Below, piece by piece: positions 35,735 through 44,085 of a DNA stretch of 64,000 nt (the first letter of the stretch is position 1; every line of letters begins with the position of its first letter). The notes beneath the pieces were generated by a model. That model saw only the letters and a program-made list of their open reading frames with translations, was not told where the DNA came from and searched no databases. Origin of the DNA: an uncultured Mycoplasmatota bacterium (GTDB taxonomy: Bacteria; Bacillota_I; Bacilli_A; RF39; UBA660); NCBI GenBank assembly GCA_946402735.1, contig CAMIXH010000001.1, forward strand, positions 175,175 through 239,174, in the 5' to 3' direction. The translations under genes were made by a program, and so were the position numbers.

Positions 35735-36958
35735 ATGGATAAGGAATTAAAGAACGCTCTTTTGAAGGAAAAAAGAAGACAACAAAACAACATAGAATTA
35801 ATTGCAAGTGAAAATTATGTTTCAAAAGATGTGTTAAAATTACAGGGTAGTATTTTAACTAATAAATATGCTGAAGGATACCCAAATAAAAGATATTATG
35901 GTGGATGTGAATACATTGATATATTTGAAAGTAAAGCAATAGAATATGCTTGTAAATTATTTAATGCGCAGTATGCAAATGTTCAACCTCATAGTGGAAG
36001 TAGTGCTAATATGGCTGTATATAGAGCACTTCTTAGTCCTGGAGATAAAGTACTTGGAATGAGTTTATCTCAAGGTGGACACTTAACTCATGGTAGTAAA
36101 GTAAACTTTAGTGGAATAGATTATGAAGTAATAGGATATGAACTTGATCCTAAAACTGAAATGTTAGATTATAAAAAGATAGAAGAATTAGCATTACAAG
36201 AAAAACCAAAAATGATAATAGCTGGTTCTAGTGCTTATTCTAGAAGCATAGATTTTAAAAAGTTTAGAGAAATTGCTGATAAAGTAGGAGCATATTTAAT
36301 GGTAGATATGGCTCATATAGCAGGCTTAGTAGCTGCTGGTTGTCATATGAATCCTGTAGAATATGCTGATGTTGTTACTTCAACTACTCATAAAACTCTA
36401 AGAGGTCCAAGAGGTGGATTAATACTAACTAATAATGAAGAAATCATTAAGAAAGTTAATAAAGTAATATTCCCAGGAATACAAGGTGGACCATTAATGC
36501 ATGTTATTGGTGCTAAAGCTCAATGCTTCTATGAAGATTTAGGAAAAGACTTTAAAGAATATGCAAAAAGAATAATTCAAAATGCACAAGCTATGGCAGA
36601 TGAATTTATGAAAAATGGAGTTAGAGTTGTATCTAAAGGAACAGATAATCATTTAATGTTAATAGATGTTAAAACAAGCTTTAATATTACTGGTAATATA
36701 GCAGAAAAAGTATTAGATAGTATTTGTATAACAGTTAATAAAAATACTATTCCATTTGATACTGAAAAACCAAATGTTACTAGTGGTATAAGAGTAGGTA
36801 GTCCTGCTATGACAACAAGAGGACTAAATGAAAAAGATTTTAGACAAATCGCAAATATTATTATAAAAGCATTAAAAAATTATGAAGATAAATCAGTACT
36901 AAGAGAATTAAAGAAAGAAGTACTTGCTATTACAAAGAAATATCCGTTGAATTATTAA
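35735..36958 (+). CDS. glyA: Serine hydroxymethyltransferase
   Basis: GlyA converts serine and THF to glycine and methylene-THF, the one-carbon donor used by ThyX. The 407-residue protein has [17 protein letters not shown] at the N-terminal active site and the PLP lysine in [21 protein letters not shown] precedes the ATG. Confidence 0.97.
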   Translation: MDKELKNALLKEKRRQQNNIELIASENYVSKDVLKLQGSILTNKYAEGYPNKRYYGGCEYIDIFESKAIEYACKLFNAQYANVQPHSGSSANMAVYRALLSPGDKVLGMSLSQGGHLTHGSKVNFSGIDYEVIGYELDPKTEMLDYKKIEELALQEKPKMIIAGSSAYSRSIDFKKFREIADKVGAYLMVDMAHIAGLVAAGCHMNPVEYADVVTSTTHKTLRGPRGGLILTNNEEIIKKVNKVIFPGIQGGPLMHVIGAKAQCFYEDLGKDFKEYAKRIIQNAQAMADEFMKNGVRVVSKGTDNHLMLIDVKTSFNITGNIAEKVLDSICITVNKNTIPFDTEKPNVTSGIRVGSPAMTTRGLNEKDFRQIANIIIKALKNYEDKSVLRELKKEVLAITKKYPLNY

Positions 36959-36965
36959 AATAGAG

Positions 36966-36974
36966 TGCTATAAT
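36966..36974 (+). promoter_or_regulatory. Extended -10 promoter after glyA
   Basis: TGCTATAAT (TATAAT at 36969-36974), 24 bases before the next start codon. Confidence 0.55.
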
Positions 36975-36997
36975 ATTAAGACATCAGGGGGAAATTG

Positions 36998-37519
36998 ATG
37001 AAAATATTTAGAAATCATAAAGTATATGTTCAAAACAAAGACTTATCAAAAATAATGTATGCTAGTATTCATTATAGAGAAGGTATTCCTCAAGAAGTAA
37101 TTAGTAAAGCTTTTACTGGTTCATTTAAGGTTACACCTGAAAATATGGATGAATATACAACTTTTGAAGATAATGATAGTATTCGTTTCTTTAAAAGAAT
37201 GCCATATATAATTGATTATGATAAAATTAGAAAACTTTCTGAGAATGAAATAATAAGTATTATTAAAGCTACAATGGATAGAATAAGTTATATTTGTTCT
37301 AGTTTAAATAGAAAAAGAGGACCTAAAAAACTTAGTGAGTATTATGAGGCTCTGGATAAAATAGACTTATTAGAACATAAATTCTTTGCTTTAAGAACAA
37401 TACTTTGGGAACGTCAAGGCACATTTAAAAATGTATTGCCATATGAATTAACAGATGCATACAGATTAAGAATGGCTTTTAATAGAAGACGTAATACAGT
37501 AAGTCAAAATAATTACTAG
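36998..37519 (+). CDS. Unknown basic soluble protein
   Basis: A 173-residue protein without membrane segments or recognised motifs; the C-terminal half is helical and Arg-rich. ATG 36998 has AGGGGG about 6 bases upstream; TTG 36995 is less likely. It is transcribed from its own promoter and ends in a perfect terminator. Confidence 0.65.
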   Translation: MKIFRNHKVYVQNKDLSKIMYASIHYREGIPQEVISKAFTGSFKVTPENMDEYTTFEDNDSIRFFKRMPYIIDYDKIRKLSENEIISIIKATMDRISYICSSLNRKRGPKKLSEYYEALDKIDLLEHKFFALRTILWERQGTFKNVLPYELTDAYRLRMAFNRRRNTVSQNNY

Positions 37520-37536
37520 AAATAGTAATTATTTTT
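37506..37536 (+). terminator. Terminator
   Basis: A 12-bp perfect stem (37506-37517 with 37522-37533), GAAA tetraloop, T-run; the stop codon is in the stem. Confidence 0.88.
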
Positions 37537-37541
37537 ATAAT

Positions 37542-37550
37542 ATGTTATAA
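37542..37550 (+). promoter_or_regulatory. Extended -10 promoter of the Fic operon
   Basis: TGTTATAAT (TATAAT at 37545-37550), a few bases after the preceding terminator. Confidence 0.55.
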
Positions 37551-37572
37551 TTATTATAGGAGGACGCGACTT

Positions 37573-37800
37573 ATGATAGATGAATTTACAGAACATAGAT
37601 TTGGATATTTAAGAGTTTTAACTACAGACGAGAAACTAGAGAAAATGAAAGAACTAGAAGAAGATATTGAATCATTAACTGAAATTATTAATGATCCTTT
37701 AACTACTGGTGAACAAAAAACTGAGTTTCGTAATGATATTAATTATGATAGAGAAGTAATATCATATTTAGAAGCCATATTAAAAGAACCACAATTATAG
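37573..37800 (+). CDS. Small acidic helical protein upstream of the Fic gene
   Basis: A 75-residue, strongly acidic, helical protein with no recognised family. It has AGGAGG upstream and is followed 10 bases later by the Fic-domain gene. Fic proteins are sometimes paired with small helical antitoxins; I do not see the usual inhibitory [S/T]xxxE[G/N] motif here, so that role is only a possibility. Confidence 0.6.
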   Translation: MIDEFTEHRFGYLRVLTTDEKLEKMKELEEDIESLTEIINDPLTTGEQKTEFRNDINYDREVISYLEAILKEPQL

Positions 37801-37810
37801 GTGATAAAAA

Positions 37811-38854
37811 ATGATGAATCCAGATGAATTATTAGGACAATCAAATTTAGCAAACTCTAGTTTAGATCAAGACTTCAGAGATTTATTTGCTATGAGTTTT
37901 ACTACGTTAAATATATCTGAGAATTATGATCAAATATATAAAAAGGATCCATCTTGTGCTATTCCAAAAAGACTAATTGAATTATATGTAAAACATATAC
38001 AACCAGATTATAATAGAATGATTTTTAATTTTAAAAAGAAATATGTTTATAATGAATCACTGGTTGAAAAGAACGATACTAAGGAACAAAGACAAGGGCT
38101 TGGATTAGTTTATGATTATATTCAGAATTATGATGTAGATCAACCATTTAATATTTTCATTTCTACAATGAAAATAAGTTCTTTATTGTGGCAACCAACA
38201 GATGATAAGAATACTAAAGGTATTAGAAAAGAAATAGAGGATAAAAAAAAGAGAATAGCTGAATTAAAAGAAGAAGCAAAAAGAACAAAGGATTTATCTA
38301 AATTTCATGAAGCAAGAAAATTGCAAAGTGATGTAGATGATGTATCATTTAAGCAAAAAATAGGTGGATCTATTAGAAGTGGAAATGATGATGAGGTTAA
38401 AATGTATGGTACTGGTATAAACGTACCTACTGCTAAAGAAGCATTAGAATTTATGAATTCTTATTTAAGCCCTCAAAAAATGAATGAATTTAATCAGGTT
38501 TTAAAGCATGCTAAAATATTTAATTATATTTCATATTGTGTTAAAGAAATGTGCAAGATAATTTATTATCAACCATTTACTGATGGAAATAAAAGAACAG
38601 CAAGAGCTGTATTAAATCTTATGTTTAAAGCACGTGGACTTCCTCCAGTATATATTAAAGCAAAAGAAAGAGATAATTATAAAGAAGCATTATTTAAAGC
38701 AATAAAAGATAATGATTATAAAGATATTATAGGATTCTATTTATTTAAGATATGTGATTCTATATATGAACTAGATATAGTGCCATATAAAAATGAAAGA
38801 CTTGCTGATTTTCATGAAGAAATGAATGGCGAATCATATGAAAGTGTGTTATAA
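37811..38854 (+). CDS. Fic-domain protein with catalytic His replaced by Gln
   Basis: The 347-residue protein has a helical N-terminal part with a charged coiled-coil (~135-170) and a C-terminal Fic domain. The Fic motif normally HPFx(D/E)GNGR reads QPFTDGNKR (Gln254), so the general-base His needed for AMP transfer is missing, while the anion-hole GN and the Arg are kept. It may be inactive, a binding protein, or use altered chemistry. GGTGA lies 6 bases before the ATG. It is co-transcribed with the small acidic gene upstream. Confidence 0.8.
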   Translation: MMNPDELLGQSNLANSSLDQDFRDLFAMSFTTLNISENYDQIYKKDPSCAIPKRLIELYVKHIQPDYNRMIFNFKKKYVYNESLVEKNDTKEQRQGLGLVYDYIQNYDVDQPFNIFISTMKISSLLWQPTDDKNTKGIRKEIEDKKKRIAELKEEAKRTKDLSKFHEARKLQSDVDDVSFKQKIGGSIRSGNDDEVKMYGTGINVPTAKEALEFMNSYLSPQKMNEFNQVLKHAKIFNYISYCVKEMCKIIYYQPFTDGNKRTARAVLNLMFKARGLPPVYIKAKERDNYKEALFKAIKDNDYKDIIGFYLFKICDSIYELDIVPYKNERLADFHEEMNGESYESVL

Positions 38855-38855
38855 A

Positions 38856-38888
38856 AAATAAATTACAAAATGTAGTAATTTATTTTTT
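38856..38888 (+). terminator. Terminator after the Fic gene
   Basis: AATAAATTAC (38857-38866) pairs with GTAATTTATT (38875-38884), followed by Ts. The 3' arm begins a 27-bp sequence repeated at 39989-40015. Confidence 0.82.
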
Positions 38889-38892
38889 TATT

Positions 38893-38901
38893 TGGTATAA
38901 T
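38893..38901 (+). promoter_or_regulatory. Extended -10 promoter
   Basis: TGGTATAAT (TATAAT at 38896-38901) directly after the terminator T-run. Confidence 0.6.
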
Positions 38902-38937
38902 ATGTTATAGAATAAAGAATTGTAAGAGGTATTTATT

Positions 38938-39978
38938 ATGGATGATAATATGAGAAAAGCATATCCATTTAGCGGAATGCTTATACTAACAATATTATTG
39001 GTATTTGGCTTCTTTTTATTACATTTTACTGGATTTTTTGATATAAGAAGTTTTAAAGAATTAACCACTTTTTTATACTATCATTGTTTTGAATTTATAG
39101 TAAGTTTTGTATTTATTATATCTTCTATATATGTATGGGTTTCATTTGCTAAAGATGCATATAAAACACCCACAAAAGAAATACTATATCTAAAAAGTTT
39201 TAAAGATGATTTATATGAATTTGTTGATAAAAAAGGTAGAAGTTATTTTGTAGTAAATGATGACAAATATGATGTTAAGAAGTATTATGAAGTACTTAAA
39301 ACAACAAATATTATATATGATGTTATAGATGAAACAAAAGATAAATTTGAACTAAAGAAGGGTAAAAATTATTGGTTAAATCTATATTCACCAGTTGGTA
39401 ATATTGAAAATATGTTAGTATTACCAGCATTATATGTAATTATTATACCTGGTTTAATTGCATTCTTTATGTCAGTAGGCTTTTATAAATTATTTGGTAT
39501 TATTTGGACTTTTATTCCAATCTACTTTATTATTTATGATTACTTATATAAGAAAAAATTAAAAGATGATAAGATTGATAAAAAAGAGAAAAAAGAAATA
39601 GAAAATATGAACAAGAGATTTTTCTCTACAGTTAATCTTTTAAAATTAATATGTGCATTAGTTCCACTTATTGTAATGATACTTATATACAATGATTTTA
39701 ATGATAAACTTGGAAGACTTATATTTGCTCCAATTCTATTATTAGGATTTTGTGTACTTGGATATGTAATATCTGAAATAGCAAATAATGATATATTAAG
39801 AAAACTATGTGAAAAAGGATATGTATTTGTATTTTTGATTTATTGGTTTGGAACACTTGCATATTTTTCAATAAAGACAATTATTGCAGGAGAAAGCTTT
39901 ATATTGTTATTTTCTACAATACCTTTCTGGTTAGCTGGAATAGCATTCGCATATTATAGTATTAGTAAAGAAGAATAA
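38938..39978 (+). CDS. Unknown polytopic membrane protein
   Basis: A 346-residue protein with two N-terminal helices (~14-32, 50-70), a ~90-residue soluble domain (~75-155) and about six further helices to the end, interrupted by a very basic loop (~205-225). No family recognised. A short YVISEIA segment recurs in the next membrane protein, which hints at shared origin of those helices. Confidence 0.68.
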   Translation: MDDNMRKAYPFSGMLILTILLVFGFFLLHFTGFFDIRSFKELTTFLYYHCFEFIVSFVFIISSIYVWVSFAKDAYKTPTKEILYLKSFKDDLYEFVDKKGRSYFVVNDDKYDVKKYYEVLKTTNIIYDVIDETKDKFELKKGKNYWLNLYSPVGNIENMLVLPALYVIIIPGLIAFFMSVGFYKLFGIIWTFIPIYFIIYDYLYKKKLKDDKIDKKEKKEIENMNKRFFSTVNLLKLICALVPLIVMILIYNDFNDKLGRLIFAPILLLGFCVLGYVISEIANNDILRKLCEKGYVFVFLIYWFGTLAYFSIKTIIAGESFILLFSTIPFWLAGIAFAYYSISKEE

Positions 39979-40003
39979 ATTACTTAATGTAATTTATTTT
40001 TTT
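39974..40003 (+). terminator. Terminator, near-copy of the one at 38.86 kb
   Basis: AATAAATTAC (39974-39983) pairs with GTAATTTATT (39989-39998), then Ts. Confidence 0.82.
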
Positions 40004-40006
40004 ATT

Positions 40007-40015
40007 TGGTATAAT
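40007..40015 (+). promoter_or_regulatory. Extended -10 promoter of the macrodomain/CHAP operon
   Basis: TGGTATAAT (TATAAT at 40010-40015), giving a leader of about 10 bases that holds GGTGA. Confidence 0.6.
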
Positions 40016-40031
40016 TATAATTGGTGATTAT

Positions 40032-40403
40032 ATGAGTAAGAAAGAAAAGAGATTAGCAATTTTTTTAGAAAAACTAGCTGATTTTATATTGAGTTTTCAT
40101 TTCTATTTTTACTTTTTAATTGCTGTTGCTGTTTTATGTACTTATTATTGGGGATTTCCAAAAGTATTTAATGGATTAGTAATAGTAATGTTAACAGTAT
40201 ATATTTTAGAACTAATAATTGGTTATGATAGAAATTTCTTAGGGTTTTTTGGAATGATTTTATTTGGAATAATAGGATATTTAATAACTAAAACAACGAG
40301 TGGAGCACTACTAGGTATTACATATGCTATATTAATTATAAATATTATGAAAATAGTATTAAGTTATGTTATTAGTGAAATAGCTAGTAAAGCTAAAAGG
40401 TGA
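40032..40403 (+). CDS. Small membrane protein, four predicted helices
   Basis: A 123-residue hydrophobic protein with charged N-terminus and helices at roughly 15-45, 50-65, 70-85 and 90-115. No family recognised. It ends in TGA and is followed 3 bases later by the macrodomain gene, so it belongs to the same operon. It shares a YVISEIA segment with the protein encoded just upstream. Confidence 0.65.
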   Translation: MSKKEKRLAIFLEKLADFILSFHFYFYFLIAVAVLCTYYWGFPKVFNGLVIVMLTVYILELIIGYDRNFLGFFGMILFGIIGYLITKTTSGALLGITYAILIINIMKIVLSYVISEIASKAKR

Positions 40404-40406
40404 ATT

Positions 40407-40910
40407 ATGGAAGTAATTAATGGAGATATAACTAAATTAGATGTAGATATAATAGTAAATGCTGCTAATAATACTTTACTTGGTGGCGGTGGAGTAGATG
40501 GTGCTATTCATAGAGCCTCTGGACCTAAACTATTAGAAGAATGTAAAACACTTCATGGTTGTGAAACTGGAGAATCTAAAATGACAAATGCATATAATTT
40601 ACCATGTAACAAAATAATTCATACAGTTGGTCCAATATATCACTATGAAAATGATGCTGCTTCTTTATTAAAGAGTTGTTATAAAACATCATATTTATTA
40701 GCAGAACAGTATAGAAAAGAGAATAAATTAGATAATATAACTATTGCATATCCATGTATATCTACTGGAGTATATGGTTATCCAAAAGATGAAGCATGTA
40801 TGATAGCAGTAAACACTATAAAAGAATTAGATAATAATCATATAAATGTAATATTTGTATGCTTTGATGAAGAAAGTTATACTTTATATAAAAAGGAGTT
40901 GGAAAAATGA
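40407..40910 (+). CDS. Macrodomain ADP-ribose hydrolase
   Basis: A 167-residue stand-alone macrodomain of the YmdB type: GDITKLDVDIIVNAANN and GGGGVDGAIHRASG build the ADP-ribose pocket, and ISTGVYGYP the phosphate loop. Such enzymes remove ADP-ribose from acetyl-ADP-ribose or from modified proteins. It overlaps the following gene by 4 bases (ATGA). Confidence 0.92.
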   Translation: MEVINGDITKLDVDIIVNAANNTLLGGGGVDGAIHRASGPKLLEECKTLHGCETGESKMTNAYNLPCNKIIHTVGPIYHYENDAASLLKSCYKTSYLLAEQYRKENKLDNITIAYPCISTGVYGYPKDEACMIAVNTIKELDNNHINVIFVCFDEESYTLYKKELEK

Positions 40911-43717
40911 GTGTTGAGGATTATTTGAAAAACCAGTATGGCACATATAAAAAGTTAGAAAATGGTAATTTTTATGTACAAAAATCTGATGGAACAGAAA
41001 TATATATACCTAAAGATTTTAATGCTCAAACAAAAGTATATGCGTATTTACCAGGACAAGGTGGTCCAGGAAAAGATGCATCAAGACTTAGATCATTAAT
41101 GATAAATAGTGTACCAGAGGATTATTTAACAATTATAGCTCCTAAATCAGATGATCCAACTAAAATACTAGATCAAGCTACTAAAGTAATTACTGATAAT
41201 GATTCAAAAGTACAAGGAATTGTAGTAAATGGATTTAGTTTAGGTGCTAGACAAACAATGCCAACTTTAAATGAATATTTAGAAAAACATCCAGAAATGG
41301 GTGATTCATCCGCTATTATTATGACAGATGGATGGGTAAAAGGTTATTATAAAAGAGATGACCTATCAGCATTAAAAGAACATAATGTTCCTATGTTATA
41401 TGTATCAGGAGCTTATACTAAAATGGAAGATAAGAAAAGTCCTAAAGTAGATACAATAACAAAACAATTAACTAATGCTGGTTTTAATGTTATAGGTGTT
41501 AAATCACATGATTCAGGACATGGTGGATTTAATGCTGATGTAATATCAAATGAATTTGTACAATTCATATTTGGTGATAGAGATGATATAGGAAATTTAA
41601 ATGTTAATACTAGAGATGAACGTTTAAGACCATTTTATGAATTCTATAGATATAATACTGATACTAAAAGATTTGATTTAATAATGAAAATGAAAAATAC
41701 TAATGATTTTTCAGCTTTAGAGTTTGTTAGAATCAATAATAAAGAATTAAGTCCAGAAGAATTACTTATTCAAAGTGACAATGAATATTTACAAAATTAT
41801 TTAGGTAATATTAGTGCTAAATTACAAGCATTAAGTAGTAGTACTTTTGATTTATCAGTATCAAGTACAACTGCAGTACCTGCTTTAGAACCAGGAATAA
41901 TAGCTAAATTATGTTCTTCAGTAAAAAGTCTTAGTGAAAAATTAAATAAAGATATTATAAATTTTGCAGAAGTAGGAAGTAGATTCAGAGAGTTAGATTT
42001 AAAACTTGATGAGCAAACAGAAAAGTTAATGAATGATTTTCTTGCTCCATTAACAAGTCAAGCGTATGATATACCAATCAAAGATATAACTACTTTTGAT
42101 TATAAGTTTCAAATAAATGACATTCTTCCAGAATTATTAGATAGTAGTTTAGATTGGAATTTACTTCCATTAATATGTCCTGATTTGGCTGACATAAGCG
42201 ATGAAAGAAAAGCAATATTAATTAGCGCATTTAAATATCTTGGACTAGAAGGACGTCAAGTAGGTCTATGTGGAGAAGTGGATACTGATTGTCAGTGGTG
42301 TGCTAACTTTGTAGGTTCAATAGTAAATAAATATTATGGAGCTGGTAATGTTATACCATCTTCTTATGCATCAGTTTGGAAAATTATTGGTGATTATGGA
42401 AATGATGATGATGGACTTGCTTTAACTAAAGATCCAAGACTTGGATTTGTTTTTAGTGATGCTTATACAAAAATGTGGTTAACAAGTCATAATGGTGAAG
42501 ATAATAAATGGATAGATCAATCATATATTCCACGATCAGGAGATTTAGTTGTCTTTAGTGGCCCTGATAGTATGCGTTTTGAACCAACTAGTGTTACATC
42601 ATATACACATATAGGTTTTGTGGTTGGAACAACAAAAATTGATGGTACTACAAAATTGATGACTATTGAAGGTAATGTAAATGATGATGTTCAAGTTAAA
42701 TATTATGATATGGATGATCCATATGTTTATGGATATGGAAGAATTGATTATGAAGATTTTTCTGTTTTAAGCAGAGAAGCTATAGATAATACTGTTGATG
42801 AAGGAATTGATACTTCTATTAGTAGAGCTACTTTTGCTTCTGCGCTTAAAAACTTAAAGAGTTTTAATGGAAAAATAATAGCCCCAGCAAAACCACGTCT
42901 ATCAGCACCACCTACAGCAACAACAACTTCACACTATCAAATACAAACACCAGAATCAACAATACCGAGTGTTTCAACATCAGAACCAACACCAGAGCAA
43001 ATTGTTGCACCAGTTGAAGAACCAACAAAACCAACAGAGCCAGAACAATCATCAGAACCAGCACCTTCTGAACCAACACCAGAACCTACAACTAAACCTG
43101 AGGAGGAAGAAACACCAACAGAAGAAGAACCAACAGTTGAGCCAACTCCTTCTGAGCCAACAATTGAACCAGAAATAGAGGAACCTACTATAGAATCTGA
43201 TGAAGAGGTAACACCAACAAAACCAACTAGACCAGATCCAATTCCAAAACCAGGTGAGCCAAAGAAACCAGATCCTCTACCAACACCAGAGCCTGAACCA
43301 GAGATAGAAACACCTATTGAAGAAACTAAACCAGAAATTCCAACAGAGGAAGAACCAATTATTGAACCAGATGAAAGTATTGAATATGATTATGAACAAC
43401 CAGATGACACTGGAACAGAAGTTGTAATAGAGCCAGAACCAACAAAAGAACCTGAGCAAGCACCTATAGTTGAAATACCAGATGAAAAAGATGATAGTAG
43501 TGCTCTTAAGACAATTGGAATAATGGCTGCTGTAGGAGCCGGAGTAGGAGCCTCAGCATATGCAGCTCATAAAGTAATAGATAAAAACAATATGAAAGAT
43601 GATAATTATTATGAATATGAAAAATCTGATTCAAAAGAAGATAAAAAGAAAACATCTTTTATAGAAAAAGAATATTATTCTGAAGAAATGAATAATTTTG
43701 ATGAAGAGGAAAAATAA
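40907..43717 (+). CDS. Large alpha/beta-hydrolase + CHAP protein with Pro/Glu repeats and C-terminal membrane anchor
   Basis: 936 residues. Residues ~1-230: alpha/beta-hydrolase-like domain with nucleophile elbow GFSLG (Ser111) and a late His in DSGHGG. ~300-400: helical region reminiscent of WXG/LXG-type secreted helical hairpins (weak). ~440-630: CHAP-like amidase with Cys465 in QWCANFV, His568 in YTHIGFV and Asn in EGNVND. ~650-860: Pro/Glu/Thr-rich repeats as in wall-spanning stalks. ~866-890: Gly/Ala-rich membrane helix, then an acidic tail. There is no N-terminal signal peptide, so the export route is unclear; a type VII-like or tail-anchored route is possible. Confidence 0.78.
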   Translation: MSVEDYLKNQYGTYKKLENGNFYVQKSDGTEIYIPKDFNAQTKVYAYLPGQGGPGKDASRLRSLMINSVPEDYLTIIAPKSDDPTKILDQATKVITDNDSKVQGIVVNGFSLGARQTMPTLNEYLEKHPEMGDSSAIIMTDGWVKGYYKRDDLSALKEHNVPMLYVSGAYTKMEDKKSPKVDTITKQLTNAGFNVIGVKSHDSGHGGFNADVISNEFVQFIFGDRDDIGNLNVNTRDERLRPFYEFYRYNTDTKRFDLIMKMKNTNDFSALEFVRINNKELSPEELLIQSDNEYLQNYLGNISAKLQALSSSTFDLSVSSTTAVPALEPGIIAKLCSSVKSLSEKLNKDIINFAEVGSRFRELDLKLDEQTEKLMNDFLAPLTSQAYDIPIKDITTFDYKFQINDILPELLDSSLDWNLLPLICPDLADISDERKAILISAFKYLGLEGRQVGLCGEVDTDCQWCANFVGSIVNKYYGAGNVIPSSYASVWKIIGDYGNDDDGLALTKDPRLGFVFSDAYTKMWLTSHNGEDNKWIDQSYIPRSGDLVVFSGPDSMRFEPTSVTSYTHIGFVVGTTKIDGTTKLMTIEGNVNDDVQVKYYDMDDPYVYGYGRIDYEDFSVLSREAIDNTVDEGIDTSISRATFASALKNLKSFNGKIIAPAKPRLSAPPTATTTSHYQIQTPESTIPSVSTSEPTPEQIVAPVEEPTKPTEPEQSSEPAPSEPTPEPTTKPEEEETPTEEEPTVEPTPSEPTIEPEIEEPTIESDEEVTPTKPTRPDPIPKPGEPKKPDPLPTPEPEPEIETPIEETKPEIPTEEEPIIEPDESIEYDYEQPDDTGTEVVIEPEPTKEPEQAPIVEIPDEKDDSSALKTIGIMAAVGAGVGASAYAAHKVIDKNNMKDDNYYEYEKSDSKEDKKKTSFIEKEYYSEEMNNFDEEEK

Positions 43718-43718
43718 T

Positions 43719-43970
43719 ATGAGAAAAATAAAAATACATGGAATTTATAAACATTTTAAAGGAGATCTATATTTTGTAGAAGACGTAGCTAAATATTCAG
43801 AAACAGATGAAGATTTAGTAATATATAGAGCTTTATATGGAGAAGGACAATTATGGGCAAGACCACTTGATATGTTTTTAAGTGAAGTTGATCATAAAAA
43901 GTATCCTAATGTAAAACAAAAATATAGATTTGAATTACAAAAAATTGAAAGTCTTAATGGAAAAAAATAA
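43719..43970 (+). CDS. DUF1653 family protein
   Basis: An 83-residue protein with the DUF1653 pattern: [19 protein letters not shown], then [25 protein letters not shown]. It is a small beta-rich cytoplasmic domain of unknown function. ATG 43719 has AGAGGA upstream; the frame extends back to a TTG at 43698 inside the preceding gene. Last gene of the operon. Confidence 0.85.
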   Translation: MRKIKIHGIYKHFKGDLYFVEDVAKYSETDEDLVIYRALYGEGQLWARPLDMFLSEVDHKKYPNVKQKYRFELQKIESLNGKK

Positions 43971-43996
43971 ACTATGATTATAAATCATAGTTTTTA
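43969..43996 (+). terminator. Terminator after the DUF1653 gene
   Basis: AAACTATGATT (43969-43979) pairs with AATCATAGTTT (43983-43993) around a 3-base loop, then Ts. Confidence 0.85.
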
Positions 43997-44016
43997 TTAA
44001 TAAAAAAAATCTATTC

Positions 44017-44045
44017 TTGACAAAGCAAGCATTAATATTTATCAT
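44017..44045 (+). promoter_or_regulatory. topA promoter
   Basis: Perfect TTGACA (44017-44022), 17-bp spacer, TATCAT (44040-44045). One of the few promoters here with a consensus -35. Confidence 0.72.
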
Positions 44046-44085
44046 TAAGAAGTGAGGGAAACTAATTATAAGAAAGGGTGAACAT

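Noticed and set aside
40401..40403. UGA reassigned to Trp, as in many Mollicutes
   Set aside because: Trp is written TGG throughout, and TGA ends genes here and at 62078-62080, so the standard code applies.
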